Assembly (NCBI RefSeq): GCF_022678625.1 | Contig: NZ_JALBYQ010000006.1 | Span: 1 to 64,000, forward strand | Length of the DNA: 64,000 bases | Origin: Aliiroseovarius subalbicans | GTDB taxonomy: Bacteria; Pseudomonadota; Alphaproteobacteria; Rhodobacterales; Rhodobacteraceae | Reading direction: 5' to 3' | Shown here: positions 24,219-32,732 of the stretch, piece by piece | Numbering within the stretch: the stretch's first letter is position 1 | Layout of the letters: the number at the start of each line of letters is the position of its first letter | The notes under the pieces: generated by a model | The model's input: only the letters and a program-made list of their open reading frames with translations | Told to the model about the DNA's origin: nothing | The model's database searches: none | Program-made: the position numbers and the translations under genes

Positions 24219-26590
24219 GAAAACCTCCAGAATTCAGGCCGGTCGCGATAGTCAGTACCGACCAGTGCCTCGCCCTTTTCCATGCCGCCAAGGATGGTGA
24301 GGTAGGAACCAAGGGCCGAGAGATCGGCGTCAACGACCACGGAGCCGCTATCGTCGCGAATAAGCGCCAGGCGGCTGGCGCTGCCGGTATTGAGCAAGAC
24401 GTCGAGCTCCTTCTCGAAGAGGTTCAGCATCGCGTAGTCGGAGGCATGGGCCCGGATGTTCGGGAGCAGGATCTGGGTTGGGACAGCCTCGATGATGGTT
24501 TTGCCGGTGCGCGTGCGCTCGAGCTGACTGGCATATTGCGTCATCATCACCGCGACGGTGTTTTGCTTCCGGGCCGTTACCAGCCAGTTCGAGAGCCGCT
24601 CGGCGAAGTATGCGTTGTCGAGCGCCTTCCAGGCCTCGTCGATTACGATGATCGTGGGCCGGCGGTCTTCGATCTCCCGCTCGATGCGGCGGAAGAGATA
24701 GGAGAGCACGGCCATGCGTTCCTTCTCGCTTTCGCTGTCGAGAATGCCGGTGAGATCGAAGCCGACCACATCGCCTTCAAGCGAGAAGGTGTCCTCAAGG
24801 CTTTGGCCGAAGATCCAGCCGTAGCGGCCATCCTCGGTCCACTCGAGCAATCGCTGGTGCAGATCGCCATTGTCATCGGTCGAGACGAAGAGCGACGCAA
24901 AGTCCTTCCAGTTCCGCAGGGCGGGGTTAGTAGCGGTGGCGTTCTGGCGAACGACCTCCTGGACGCGGTTGGTCTGGGCCGGCGTCAGCGGTTTGTCCGA
25001 ACGGTAGAGCAGCGAGGCCAGCCAATCGGATAGCCAGGCGGCACCCCGGTCATCAATCTCGGTCCAGAGGGGGTTGAGGCCTGTCGCCTGTCCGGCCTTG
25101 ATCGAGGCGTAGCGACCGCCATTGGCGCGGACCGCCATTTCCATGCCGAGCCGGTAGTCGAAGACGAAGATGCGCGCACCGACGCGGCGGGCCTGGGTCA
25201 TCAGAAAGGCCGACAGGACGGATTTGCCGGAACCAGGTCGGCCCAGGATCAGGGTATGTCCACCGGTGGGCTCTTTGTCGGGTGATCCCTGCTCGTGATA
25301 GGAGAAGCGATAGGCGCTCTGTTCCGGCGTCGGAAAGAGCGTGATCTCCTGTCCCCAAGGCAGCTGGTGTTTTTCCTTGCCAAGCTGGGTTCGATGCAGC
25401 GCCGCGAAATCCGCGAAGTTGCGGTTCGTGACAGCACTGGCGCGAACCCGCTTCGGCTGGTTGCCCGGATGCTGGCTGAAATAATGAGACTTGGCCGCCA
25501 TCCGCTCACCGATCATTTTCACGCCCTCGGCGGCTGCGGCGTTGACGATCTCGGCGCCGAGGGTTTGCAATTCCTCAAGACTGTCGCTGAAGACGGTGAC
25601 GACCATGTGGTGCTCGCCAAAACTCTGGCGCTTGGCTTCGAGATCATCGTGCGCAATGTCGAGTGCTTCCAGGAGCGACAGTGCCGCATCCTGGGAGGCC
25701 TGCATCTGGCGTTTCTGGCGCTTGATCCGGCCTGCCATCAGGTTCGAATTGATCGGCGTGAAGGAGTGCGTGACGATCAAATCGACCGGCAGGTTCAGCA
25801 TGTCGAACATGGTGCAGGTCGTGGCCTCGGCGTATTCGCCGATGGTGAAGCTCTTGCCGAAGCGGTGGCCAACGACGCCGTCAGAGAGCTCGAAATGATC
25901 CTCGAGGAAAGTCACGCGGGTGTTGGCGACGTTGTAGGCGAGGAAGCCAAACCGGTTGGCCGGATAGAGTGGCAGCTCGCGGCCGGTATTGAGCGCGCCC
26001 AGAAAACCAACCAACTCGCCGGAGGCCGCAGAAAGGATGCGGGGTTTGAGCTCTGCCAGACCCGATGTGAAAACGCCGACCGCCTCTTTCAAGCGCCTGA
26101 CCCGCTTCGCAGTCTCTTCCTTGAACCGATCCGGCGCAGAACGGTTCACGAACCCGAGAAAACTCCTGGGTGGCGGGCGGTGGATGACGGTCAGCGTCAG
26201 GGTCTTGTCCCGGAGGCCCGCATTTCCCAGTTTTGCCCGCCAGGCCTCATCCACCGCCGCCGCGAAGCCATCACCTTTGACCGGGAGCAAATCCGGAGTG
26301 ATCGACTTCGAGACCTTGTGCACATAATAGCTGAACTCGGGCCCGAGCTGCGCGATGATCCGGGCAAAGAGCGCGGTCACCTTGTCGAGATAGGCGTCAT
26401 CACTGGTATAGCTGTTCACGCCGCCGAGCCGGATACACTGGAAGAGTTCGTTGACCCGAGTCCGCACCGTGTTGTCATCGACGAGACTGACGTAAGGCAG
26501 CATATGCGCGAGGTGTTTTTCGCGCGCGTACCACTCCGGCATCAGGGTGCGCTCATCCATGGTCTCGTCCAGGACTTCATTATGGCGCAT
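24215..26590 (-). CDS. virB4: VirB4-type ATPase
   Basis: 791 residues, the usual family length. The N-terminal half is the CagE/VirB4 domain (LPYVSLVDDNTVRTRVNEL onward); the C-terminal ATPase has Walker A LGRPGSGKSVL (about 447-457) and Walker B TIIVIDEAWKAL (about 640-651), plus the MMTQYASQLE segment. VirB4 powers pilus subunit extraction and assembly at the inner membrane. The start overlaps virB3 by 11 bases. Confidence 0.94.
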   Translation of the reverse strand: MRHNEVLDETMDERTLMPEWYAREKHLAHMLPYVSLVDDNTVRTRVNELFQCIRLGGVNSYTSDDAYLDKVTALFARIIAQLGPEFSYYVHKVSKSITPDLLPVKGDGFAAAVDEAWRAKLGNAGLRDKTLTLTVIHRPPPRSFLGFVNRSAPDRFKEETAKRVRRLKEAVGVFTSGLAELKPRILSAASGELVGFLGALNTGRELPLYPANRFGFLAYNVANTRVTFLEDHFELSDGVVGHRFGKSFTIGEYAEATTCTMFDMLNLPVDLIVTHSFTPINSNLMAGRIKRQKRQMQASQDAALSLLEALDIAHDDLEAKRQSFGEHHMVVTVFSDSLEELQTLGAEIVNAAAAEGVKMIGERMAAKSHYFSQHPGNQPKRVRASAVTNRNFADFAALHRTQLGKEKHQLPWGQEITLFPTPEQSAYRFSYHEQGSPDKEPTGGHTLILGRPGSGKSVLSAFLMTQARRVGARIFVFDYRLGMEMAVRANGGRYASIKAGQATGLNPLWTEIDDRGAAWLSDWLASLLYRSDKPLTPAQTNRVQEVVRQNATATNPALRNWKDFASLFVSTDDNGDLHQRLLEWTEDGRYGWIFGQSLEDTFSLEGDVVGFDLTGILDSESEKERMAVLSYLFRRIEREIEDRRPTIIVIDEAWKALDNAYFAERLSNWLVTARKQNTVAVMMTQYASQLERTRTGKTIIEAVPTQILLPNIRAHASDYAMLNLFEKELDVLLNTGSASRLALIRDDSGSVVVDADLSALGSYLTILGGMEKGEALVGTDYRDRPEFWRFS

Positions 26591-26861
26591 AGCTGTCGCC
26601 CCCGTGGATCGCCCGGTTCCGGGTCGGCGGGGTTTCCTGCAAGGCCGTCAGCATCACGTCGATGAAGCGCGGGTCCCAATCCGCGGCCTTCCACAGGATC
26701 GGATAAAGGATGGCAGCGATCCCGAGCACCACGATGTGCTGCGTCCAGACAAAGAGGAGCACCGTGCCGAAGAGCCAGACCATGGCATACATGATCGGCA
26801 GGCCGAGAAGCTTCGGCGGGCGCACAAGGCCCAGGAAGAGGGGAGATCGCTCGGCCATCAA
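26580..26861 (-). CDS. virB3: VirB3-type membrane protein
   Basis: 93 residues with two close hydrophobic segments (about 18-35 MYAMVWLFGTVLLFVW region and 40-55 VVLGIAAILYPILW). The N-terminal PLFLGLVRPPKLLGLP is typical. VirB3 works with VirB4 in pilus assembly. It sits 9 bases after virB2. Confidence 0.9.
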   Translation of the reverse strand: MMAERSPLFLGLVRPPKLLGLPIMYAMVWLFGTVLLFVWTQHIVVLGIAAILYPILWKAADWDPRFIDVMLTALQETPPTRNRAIHGGDSYAP

Positions 26862-26870
26862 TCCAAACCT

Positions 26871-27164
26871 TCAGGAACCGCCCCAAACGGCAGCAACGAT
26901 GGTCGGTGCGGCCGCAACACCTGCGATGCCGACCAGAACCCAGAGCGCCTGGCGCAGATCGATGATGTTGAAGAACCAACTGAGGAAGACACCGATCACC
27001 GCAAGGGTGGCGATGACGATCCCGAGCGGGCCGGTGAGCGCATCGACGATCCCCTGCAGCAGGCTTTGGATCGGGGAAAGATCGATGCTTTGTGCCAGCG
27101 CAGGTTCCGCGGCGAACAGACAAACCGCCAGCGCGGCTATGAATAGTGAGGTGTAGTTGTTCAT
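26871..27164 (-). CDS. virB2: VirB2-type pilin
   Basis: 97 residues. A signal peptide (LFIAALAVCLFAAEPALA) is removed before QSIDL; the mature part has two hydrophobic helices (GIVIATLAVIGVFLSWFF and ALWVLVGIAGVAAAPTIVAA) separated by a short polar loop, the form of type IV secretion pilins. It is the main pilus subunit. Its start overlaps the VirB1 stop by 4 bases. Confidence 0.92.
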   Translation of the reverse strand: MNNYTSLFIAALAVCLFAAEPALAQSIDLSPIQSLLQGIVDALTGPLGIVIATLAVIGVFLSWFFNIIDLRQALWVLVGIAGVAAAPTIVAAVWGGS

Positions 27165-27895
27165 GAGTGATTTCCTTTCAGGCGGGCGACGACGGCAAGG
27201 ACGCGGGCCACATGATTTTGGGTTTCTCGAAAAGGGGGGATGCCTTTGTACTGACGCACGGCATCGGGCCCGGCGTTGTAGGCAGCCAGCGCCAGGCGCG
27301 GATCACCAAACTCTCTCAGCATCGTCGCGAGATAGCGTGCCGAGCCATCGAGGTTCTGCCGCCAGTCATTCGGATCGACACCAAGCGTCTTGGCTGTCGC
27401 GGGCATCAATTGTCCAAGGCCAATGGCCCCGGCATGGGAGATGGCGCGTGGATTGTAGGCGCTCTCGATCTCGATATTGGCGCGATAGAGGTTCAGCCAG
27501 TCGGTGACCGTGATGTCTGCGACGCGAAGACCGCGATGGCTTGCATAGCGCAGACCTGTCTCCCGGATCGCAGTCAAGATTTCCGGGCGGGCAACCGGAG
27601 CACGGGGTGCAGCGGCGGCGACCCGGACCTCTTCACCCTGTTCGGCGGTTTCATTGTCACTAAAGATACGCAGCCGGTCAGCGGCAGACCCTTGGCCGAC
27701 CCCGTCATTGTAGTTGCGCGAAAAATGTTCCTGGGATTGCGAAGGCCGGAGCGACCCGTCGCTTTCCATGACCAGCACCATCTGTGCGGGTGCAGGCGCA
27801 GTCATAAGCCAGGAAAGGAGAAAGCTAGCCGCTACTGCCTTTGTGAGATGCAGGTAGTTTGTGCGAGGTCTTCTGGCCTTCTTCGAGAGGCACAT
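27161..27895 (-). CDS. virB1: VirB1-type lytic transglycosylase
   Basis: About 244 residues from an ATG at 27895; an ATG at 27901 is equally possible and neither has a good ribosome-binding site. A signal peptide (KAVAASFLLSWLMTAPAPA) precedes a linker and the transglycosylase domain (NIEIESAYNPRAISHAGAIG with catalytic Glu, GLGQLMPATAKTLGVD, LALAAYNAGPDAVRQYKG). It opens the cell wall for the channel. The start lies inside the preceding gene by about 70 bases, so translation is probably coupled. Confidence 0.85.
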   Translation of the reverse strand: MCLSKKARRPRTNYLHLTKAVAASFLLSWLMTAPAPAQMVLVMESDGSLRPSQSQEHFSRNYNDGVGQGSAADRLRIFSDNETAEQGEEVRVAAAAPRAPVARPEILTAIRETGLRYASHRGLRVADITVTDWLNLYRANIEIESAYNPRAISHAGAIGLGQLMPATAKTLGVDPNDWRQNLDGSARYLATMLREFGDPRLALAAYNAGPDAVRQYKGIPPFRETQNHVARVLAVVARLKGNHS

Positions 27896-28178
27896 CAGCA
27901 TGGGTGAAGCCAATGCCGATGAGGAAGGACACCACGCCGGTGATCGTCTTGAACTCGCGGATCTTGATGTCGTTATATGTGGTCCGTGTACGCGCGGTGA
28001 CCAGGAGCTTTTCCACACCTTCGTCGGAGACGACGCGCATGACCCAGAGCCCGTAATAGCTCGGGCCCTTCTTGTGCGCAGATGCCTGGCACAGGATTTC
28101 AGCGCTATAGCCGTTCTCCACGAGTTCGCGGAATCGTGCTTCCGTGACCACATTTGGTGCTTCGATGTCCCAGTTCAT
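27825..28178 (-). CDS. First gene of the virB operon, unknown function
   Basis: About 117 residues from the ATG at 28178; ATGs at 28220 and 28265 are possible, but the last would begin inside control site B. I recognise no domain. The sequence is mixed alpha/beta (ARFRELVENGYSAEILCQAS, GLWVMRVVSDEGVEKLLV, EFKTITGVVSFLIGIGF), with a charged C-terminus that overlaps the VirB1 start. A cytoplasmic regulator or adaptor is possible. Confidence 0.55.
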   Translation of the reverse strand: MNWDIEAPNVVTEARFRELVENGYSAEILCQASAHKKGPSYYGLWVMRVVSDEGVEKLLVTARTRTTYNDIKIREFKTITGVVSFLIGIGFTHADVPLEEGQKTSHKLPASHKGSSG

Positions 28179-28242
28179 GGCCCGGCTCACGCTTTCTTCA
28201 AACGCGCAACACCCAGGCATTCCCACTTGAAGCCTAGAGTTA

Positions 28243-28278
28243 CGATAGTATATTAATGACCGCAAGATATATTGCGAC
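28243..28278 (-). promoter_or_regulatory. AT-rich control site B of the virB operon
   Basis: CGATAGTATATTAATG (28243-28258) carries the AGTATATT core shared with sites A and C; read on the minus strand it gives AATATACTATCGTAAC, matching site C (32733-32748) at 15 of 16 positions. A perfect CGCAA-N6-TTGCG repeat follows at 28261-28276. The place between the virB operon and a divergent gene fits an operator. Confidence 0.55.
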
Positions 28279-28321
28279 AGATACGGCTGTATCTCGGTTA
28301 CTCAAACTCTAGGCACGGCCA

Positions 28322-28642
28322 TTGGCGTCTATCAAGGAAAATAGGGGTTTCAGAAACCTCCGGTTGAAACGGCTGCTCACATTGCAGGCTGTAGCGTTGC
28401 TCATTCTCTTTCCGGGTGTAGGTTTTGCCGAAACCTGTCTCGCACCCGCTCGTCCGTTTGTGCCAAGTGATTCGCGAGCAGTCCATGACTACGCCGGCAT
28501 CATCCGGCAGGACTTCGAGACCTACATCTCAGACGTGCAAAACTACTTCCGTTGTCTTGAAGCTGAGCGAGCACGTGCGTTCGGTGAAGCACGGGACGTC
28601 AGTGAAGAATACGGTCGGTTTCTGCAACTGGTGGGGGATTGA
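28322..28642 (+). CDS. Exported protein of unknown function, divergent from the virB operon
   Basis: At most 106 residues, starting at a TTG (28322); another TTG at 28364 gives a more regular signal peptide (LKRLLTLQAVALLILFPGVG, cleaved before ETCLAP). The mature part (PFVPSDSRAVHDYAGIIRQD, YISDVQNYFRCLEAERARAF) is helical with two cysteines. I recall similar proteins beside alphaproteobacterial virB operons, but no function. Sharing site B with the virB operon suggests a part in transfer or entry exclusion. Confidence 0.55.
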   Translation: MASIKENRGFRNLRLKRLLTLQAVALLILFPGVGFAETCLAPARPFVPSDSRAVHDYAGIIRQDFETYISDVQNYFRCLEAERARAFGEARDVSEEYGRFLQLVGD

Positions 28643-28766
28643 TGGGTCGCGCGGGGCGTAGCAGACTTGCAGCCCGTGAAAACACAGCACCGATAACGCC
28701 CTCAAATATCCACTTTTTAGATAACAGATTTCATCCGCTAGCGACGTCACGAAAGGTGTGTGACGC

Positions 28767-29024
28767 GTGGCGAAAACAATCAGAAGCAAAGGACAGGAGG
28801 CACTCCGCCAGGCGTTGGTCGACGCGCGGCAAAAGGCTGGATTCAGTCAGAAAGAATTGGCAGCAAGGCTCAAATGCCACCAATCTCTTGTCGCGCGTCT
28901 CGAGAGTGGCGAGCGCCGGATCGATGTCGTTGAGCTCATTGTACTGGCAAGAGCGATCGGTTTTGACGCTTCAGAGATTTTGGCGATCGTCGAAGCCGCC
29001 ACGGAGCCCGACCACAGGATTTGA
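28767..29024 (+). CDS. XRE-family DNA-binding protein
   Basis: 85 residues from a GTG at 28767. A single Cro/C1-type helix-turn-helix fills most of it (ARQKAGFSQKELAARLKCHQ, SLVARLESGERRIDVVEL, LARAIGFDASEILAIVE). Proteins like this repress island genes. It is one of two candidates in the window for binding sites A-C. The upstream GAAAGGTGTG gives only a fair ribosome-binding site. Confidence 0.8.
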   Translation: MAKTIRSKGQEALRQALVDARQKAGFSQKELAARLKCHQSLVARLESGERRIDVVELIVLARAIGFDASEILAIVEAATEPDHRI

Positions 29025-29193
29025 GCTAGGTCATCAATCAAGAACTCAAAACCATACAGGTCTGACGTGAAGACCACTTTCGAAAACAACATGCCCGACC
29101 AGATGTAACCATTGCCCGGTATGCGGATGCAGCGAACCCTTCGGGATCCCGCGTTGCTTTCCCCACCACCACAGTAAAGAAAGCAAGTAGCCA

Positions 29194-29415
29194 GTGTACG
29201 AAAATGAGGATGAAGCCGTTGCGATTGCGAATTTGATCGGAGCGGATGAGAAAAATGTGGTTGGGTGGGTCTATCGCTGGAATACGGGCGCGCTTGCGGT
29301 GCGGTGGGACATCAAAGGTCCGCAGCGGGTGTCTTGTTGCCAGCCTGATCTCAGTGATGTTGATAAGCGCGAAATCGACTTTGATGGTTTAACGCGTATT
29401 TGCGCGCCCAGCTAG
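29194..29415 (+). CDS. Hypothetical small protein (73 aa)
   Basis: Starts at a GTG (29194) with AAGAAAG about 15 bases ahead. The sequence (EDEAVAIANLIGADEKNVVG, WVYRWNTGALAVRWD) reads as a plausible small alpha/beta protein but matches no family I know. It may be a real island gene or chance; composition resembles coding DNA. Confidence 0.4.
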   Translation: MYENEDEAVAIANLIGADEKNVVGWVYRWNTGALAVRWDIKGPQRVSCCQPDLSDVDKREIDFDGLTRICAPS

Positions 29416-29534
29416 AGTTGGCGTCGTCGTCAACGACCGTGAGTACCTGAGAAGTGAACGTTGTCGACGAGAGGTCCTCGCGTTGATCTTGATGGTCAGC
29501 ACAGCTGAAGCTGACAGCAAGTAAGTCGACATTC

Positions 29535-29605
29535 GTCTCAGGCGCAGAGAAGGTCTGCAACGAGCCCAACTTGACCGATGCTGCAATTTGCGCGAATGGC
29601 GGCTT
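29535..29605 (-). repeat. Dispersed intergenic repeat, copy R2
   Basis: Read on the minus strand this copy begins AAGCCGCCATT (29605-29595) directly behind the AraC gene and ends with the GGCGCAGAGAAGGTC block (29541-29555 on plus) shared with R1. Copy R3 begins with the same 11-mer behind the divergent hydrolase gene, so R2 and R3 flank this two-gene module as inverted repeats. Confidence 0.55.
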
Positions 29606-29609
29606 CCTT

Positions 29610-30590
29610 TCAGTTCAACTGACCCGCTTCAACGCGTGTATCTGAGGGCAATTGGCCGAAGTGTGAATGGTACAATTTCGTAAACTGGCTCCAATTCCAG
29701 AACCCGTGACGAGCGGCAATATCCCCAATTGACGCTCTGAATTGCGAAGGATCCCTCAATGCGCGTCTCGCCATGTGCAAACGCAACACACGGTGATAGC
29801 TCAACGGGCCAAGTGTGACGTGCGATGCGAAGGAATTCTGAAGTGTTCGACGTCCGCCTCCCGTTTGCGCAAGCAAATCATCCACGCTGTGAATTTTTTC
29901 CCAGTTCCTGTGGATTACATCTCGGCCTGCTATAAATTTCTCATAGGACGGCGCGCCAATCATATTCGAGAGACTACTGCCCTGTCCCGCAGTCTCAAGT
30001 GACAACTTAGACACAAGACCCGCAAGCAGAGCCTCGCCGATATTTGCAGCGGATGCCTGCCCTGTTCCGTCAAAACTCGCGCTTTGAAGCGCTTGAACCA
30101 CGTCTTCGCGAATGCGACGTGCGAGTTGCGGGGCATTCAAAAGCTCAGTGCCAAAACCAGGAGCAAAGAGCCAGTTAAGTGTCTGATCAGACAATCCCGG
30201 ATGGGATTGCAGAAAATCCTTCTGAATAAGGATCGCAATAACTGCACCCTCAACAGGGCTGTGCAAGTGAAAGGTGGAACCGGGCATCGCGATCATGACA
30301 GTGTCACTTGTGAAGGCACCACCATTCAGGCAAAAGTCTTCACCCGCACTTGCCAGAACACCAATGGTCACGACGTCAACTGACCCCGTCACGGATTGTT
30401 CAAGCGCCTGCGTGCAATGCTCCAGATGAATCGAGATATTGTCGCTCAGAAAGCAGGATAGAAAGCGGCCGGTAAAAGGACCAGGCGTCAGCTGTAGATA
30501 GGTCTGGTCAAACCCGATCAATCGTTCAGCCTGCTCGTCAAAATCATGGTACTGCGCGTCAAGAATGACCCCAGGATTTGCACTTAGCAA
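29610..30590 (-). CDS. AraC-family transcriptional regulator
   Basis: 326 residues. The N-terminal 200 form a cupin-like sensing part (FTSDTVMIAMPGSTFHLHSP). The C-terminal 100 hold the two helix-turn-helix motifs (SVDDLLAQTGGGRRTLQNSF and SIGDIAARHGFWNWSQFTKL, ending YHSHFGQLPSDTR). The frame starts at a TTG (30590) with a weak ribosome-binding site. It is divergent from a secreted alpha/beta hydrolase 160 bases away, the usual layout for a regulator and its target. Confidence 0.85.
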   Translation of the reverse strand: MLSANPGVILDAQYHDFDEQAERLIGFDQTYLQLTPGPFTGRFLSCFLSDNISIHLEHCTQALEQSVTGSVDVVTIGVLASAGEDFCLNGGAFTSDTVMIAMPGSTFHLHSPVEGAVIAILIQKDFLQSHPGLSDQTLNWLFAPGFGTELLNAPQLARRIREDVVQALQSASFDGTGQASAANIGEALLAGLVSKLSLETAGQGSSLSNMIGAPSYEKFIAGRDVIHRNWEKIHSVDDLLAQTGGGRRTLQNSFASHVTLGPLSYHRVLRLHMARRALRDPSQFRASIGDIAARHGFWNWSQFTKLYHSHFGQLPSDTRVEAGQLN

Positions 30591-30748
30591 GTAATCGGGC
30601 GCACAAATATTTGATAATATGCGTATTTTTCTGATCCTCCGGCCTCTGACACCTGCGCAAGCATGATAACGGTCTCTGTCGTGCCTTTGTAGACTAACAG
30701 AGCGTGCGGCAGCTTTGAAGCTGCCGGAAAACTCAAAGGGAGAAGCAG

Positions 30749-31594
30749 ATGTTTAAGATTTTGACGACGATTGCCGCGATGGGCTTTGCCTCAGCCGCAC
30801 TTGCAGAGGATGCGTGGATGTCCATTCCGGTCGCTCCCGCGATGCCAGAAGCGGCAGAGGCAGGGCAGGCCGATGTCAACGGCATCTCAATGTACTTCGC
30901 GACCTATGGCGACGCAGATAACACACCGATCCTGATGATCCACGGCGGTTTGGCGCATGGCGATATCTGGGCCAGTCAAGTTGCTGATTTGTCGGCAGAC
31001 TACCGCGTCATCGTGGCAGACACACGCGGGCATGGGCGATCCACAAACGATGGCAGCGCCTACAGCATCGAGCTCTTGGCAACCGACTATGTGGCACTGC
31101 TGGATTTCCTTGGCGTCGACAAAGTTCATCTAGTGGGTTGGTCGGATGGTGCCAATATCGGGTATGAAATCTCGAAATCTGCGCCGGATCGCTTGGCCAG
31201 CCACTTTGGACATGCCGGGAATGTGACGCTTGCGGGTGTCGATCCAGCGGTTGAGACAAATGAGGTTTTTGGCGGATATGTCGGAATGATGGCAGGCGAT
31301 TACGCAAAGATGTCTCCGACACCAGAGGGCTTTGAAGCCTTCGTCGGCGGCATTTCAGAGATGTGGTTCGCGGACAAGGCGGATGGATTGGCGCTTGTTG
31401 AAGCGATCACTGTACCGACACTCGTCGTGCAAAGCGAATACGACGAGGCGATTTTGGCGGCGCATTCTGCAGCCATCGCCGAGGCTATTCCCGGCGCAGC
31501 GCTGCTGACCTTGGACGGCGTGAGCCACTTCGCCATGTTCCAAGACCCGGCAGTTTACTCGGCTGCGATTAGAGACTGGCTGAAAACACAATAG
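30749..31594 (+). CDS. Secreted alpha/beta hydrolase
   Basis: 281 residues. A signal peptide (ILTTIAAMGFASAALA, cleaved before EDA) is followed by an alpha/beta hydrolase fold: oxyanion-loop segment MIHGGLAHGD, nucleophile elbow VGWSDGANIG (Ser), acid in VVQSEYDEAIL and His in DGVSHFAMF. GGGAG lies 6 bases before the ATG. The natural ester or amide substrate is unknown; the periplasmic location suggests a scavenged or signalling compound. It is probably controlled by the divergent AraC-type regulator. Confidence 0.85.
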   Translation: MFKILTTIAAMGFASAALAEDAWMSIPVAPAMPEAAEAGQADVNGISMYFATYGDADNTPILMIHGGLAHGDIWASQVADLSADYRVIVADTRGHGRSTNDGSAYSIELLATDYVALLDFLGVDKVHLVGWSDGANIGYEISKSAPDRLASHFGHAGNVTLAGVDPAVETNEVFGGYVGMMAGDYAKMSPTPEGFEAFVGGISEMWFADKADGLALVEAITVPTLVVQSEYDEAILAAHSAAIAEAIPGAALLTLDGVSHFAMFQDPAVYSAAIRDWLKTQ

Positions 31595-31642
31595 GCTTGT
31601 TCCGAGCGGGCATCGCATAGATGGCCGCTCGACTCATCTAGA

Positions 31643-31725
31643 AAGCCGCCATTGGTGCAGATGCAGCGAAATTCCGGATTGTCCCGCATTGTGTGAATTC
31701 GCTCCACCGGAACTGAATGTCCGCT
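31643..31725 (+). repeat. Dispersed intergenic repeat, copy R3
   Basis: Begins AAGCCGCCATT (31643-31653), the inverted partner of R2, and contains GCAGCGAAATTCCGGATTG, related to R4. It lies in the 341-base gap after the hydrolase gene; apart from this copy and the following hairpin the gap holds nothing I can name. Confidence 0.55.
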
Positions 31726-31731
31726 ATCGGC

Positions 31732-31766
31732 GGCGGGGCTGTCTGACCCGCCGCCGCCGTTTTCCG
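31732..31766 (+). terminator. Terminator-like hairpin behind the hydrolase gene
   Basis: A perfect 9-base GC stem GGCGGCGGG / CCCGCCGCC with a 9-base loop is followed by GCCGTTTT. The T run is short and offset, so efficiency is uncertain. Confidence 0.6.
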
Positions 31767-31935
31767 GGCAATCCGATTAGAAATGGTCGCATTCTCGGCT
31801 TCGCCATCTGTCACGCAAATCAGCCGCGAGCACAAGGAATGGGGGTCTATCGTCAATAGATTGAAATTGGGTGCCAAATGGCAAAACTACGTGTCGTCTG
31901 ACACGTGTAGTGAAACGGACAAGGTTGGCGCTACG

Positions 31936-32691
31936 TTAATAGTTCACCTGCTCAAAACCATAGTTGCCCTCGTAGTCGCGCCAATCCACGAATACAGACC
32001 GATGATAGATGCTGGGACAATGATCCCCCCATCGTTCAAGGCCCGTGTGCGCGGGGGGAAGGGCAGACGTGGAAGATAGCTGCCAGGAGAAGTCGCCTTG
32101 GGTTCCGTAGGTGCCGAGGAGAACCAGTGCGCCGCGACTGCATTCGCCGTCACGCCCGGAGTCGTTTTGCCAGGCGTTTCGCACATCAAAGACGCGAATG
32201 GTCCGCACGAAATTGAAATCCGGCCCGCTGATATCAATGTCCGCGCGATCCTGAACAAGGCGGAGGGTATGGTCGGCGGGAACGAACTCTAAATGGGAAT
32301 CTGAAGAACGCCAAACGGCCTCGGTTGACTTAATAACCTGGGGGGCATCCAACGCTGGAAAGGATTGGCGCGGCCTGTTGCCGACGGTTTTGAAAAATGC
32401 TTCTAACATACGGCCCGAATTGCTCGGTTGCTGATCAGTCTCATAGGACACTCCCATAGGACATCGCCAGATTTGGAGCGGAGGTTCGATTGGCCAAGGT
32501 GTAATCCGCCGGATGAATTCGGCGCGAGCCCGAGTGCAAGGGGCGGAAGCGGGCCATCCGCCAGATAGGCATAGGAGGATCGCGCAGTCGATTGGGTACG
32601 TCTGCGCGCGCGTGGGCGTAGGAAGCGATACACCTGTTATGGCTATCGCAATTGCGATAGAAGGGAGGAGCGCTTGGAATGTACGACGCAT
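31936..32691 (-). CDS. Exported conjugation-island protein of unknown function
   Basis: About 251 residues from the ATG at 32691, which has AAGGAGG about 10 bases ahead. A signal peptide (SIAIAIAITGVSLPTPTRA, cleaved before QTY) is followed by a conserved Cys-rich start (IDCAILLCLSGGWPASAPC, then RRITPWPIEPPLQIWRCPM). I recall this N-terminal pattern from proteins near alphaproteobacterial conjugation genes. The rest shows strand-rich segments (FNFVRTIRVFDVRNAWQ). Function unknown; site C in front suggests co-regulation with transfer genes. Confidence 0.65.
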   Translation of the reverse strand: MRRTFQALLPSIAIAIAITGVSLPTPTRAQTYPIDCAILLCLSGGWPASAPCTRARAEFIRRITPWPIEPPLQIWRCPMGVSYETDQQPSNSGRMLEAFFKTVGNRPRQSFPALDAPQVIKSTEAVWRSSDSHLEFVPADHTLRLVQDRADIDISGPDFNFVRTIRVFDVRNAWQNDSGRDGECSRGALVLLGTYGTQGDFSWQLSSTSALPPAHTGLERWGDHCPSIYHRSVFVDWRDYEGNYGFEQVNY

Positions 32692-32732
32692 GCTGAGGAG
32701 CCTCCTTAAGTGGAGTTCAGCATACAAACAAA

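Noticed and set aside
25295-26665. Long plus-strand frame (456 codons) opposite virB4
   Set aside because: Antisense shadow of a conserved ATPase gene; no motif, and it crosses the virB4/virB3 border.
28639-29070. 143-codon frame across the XRE gene
   Set aside because: The other frame encodes a recognisable helix-turn-helix protein; this one is a shadow.
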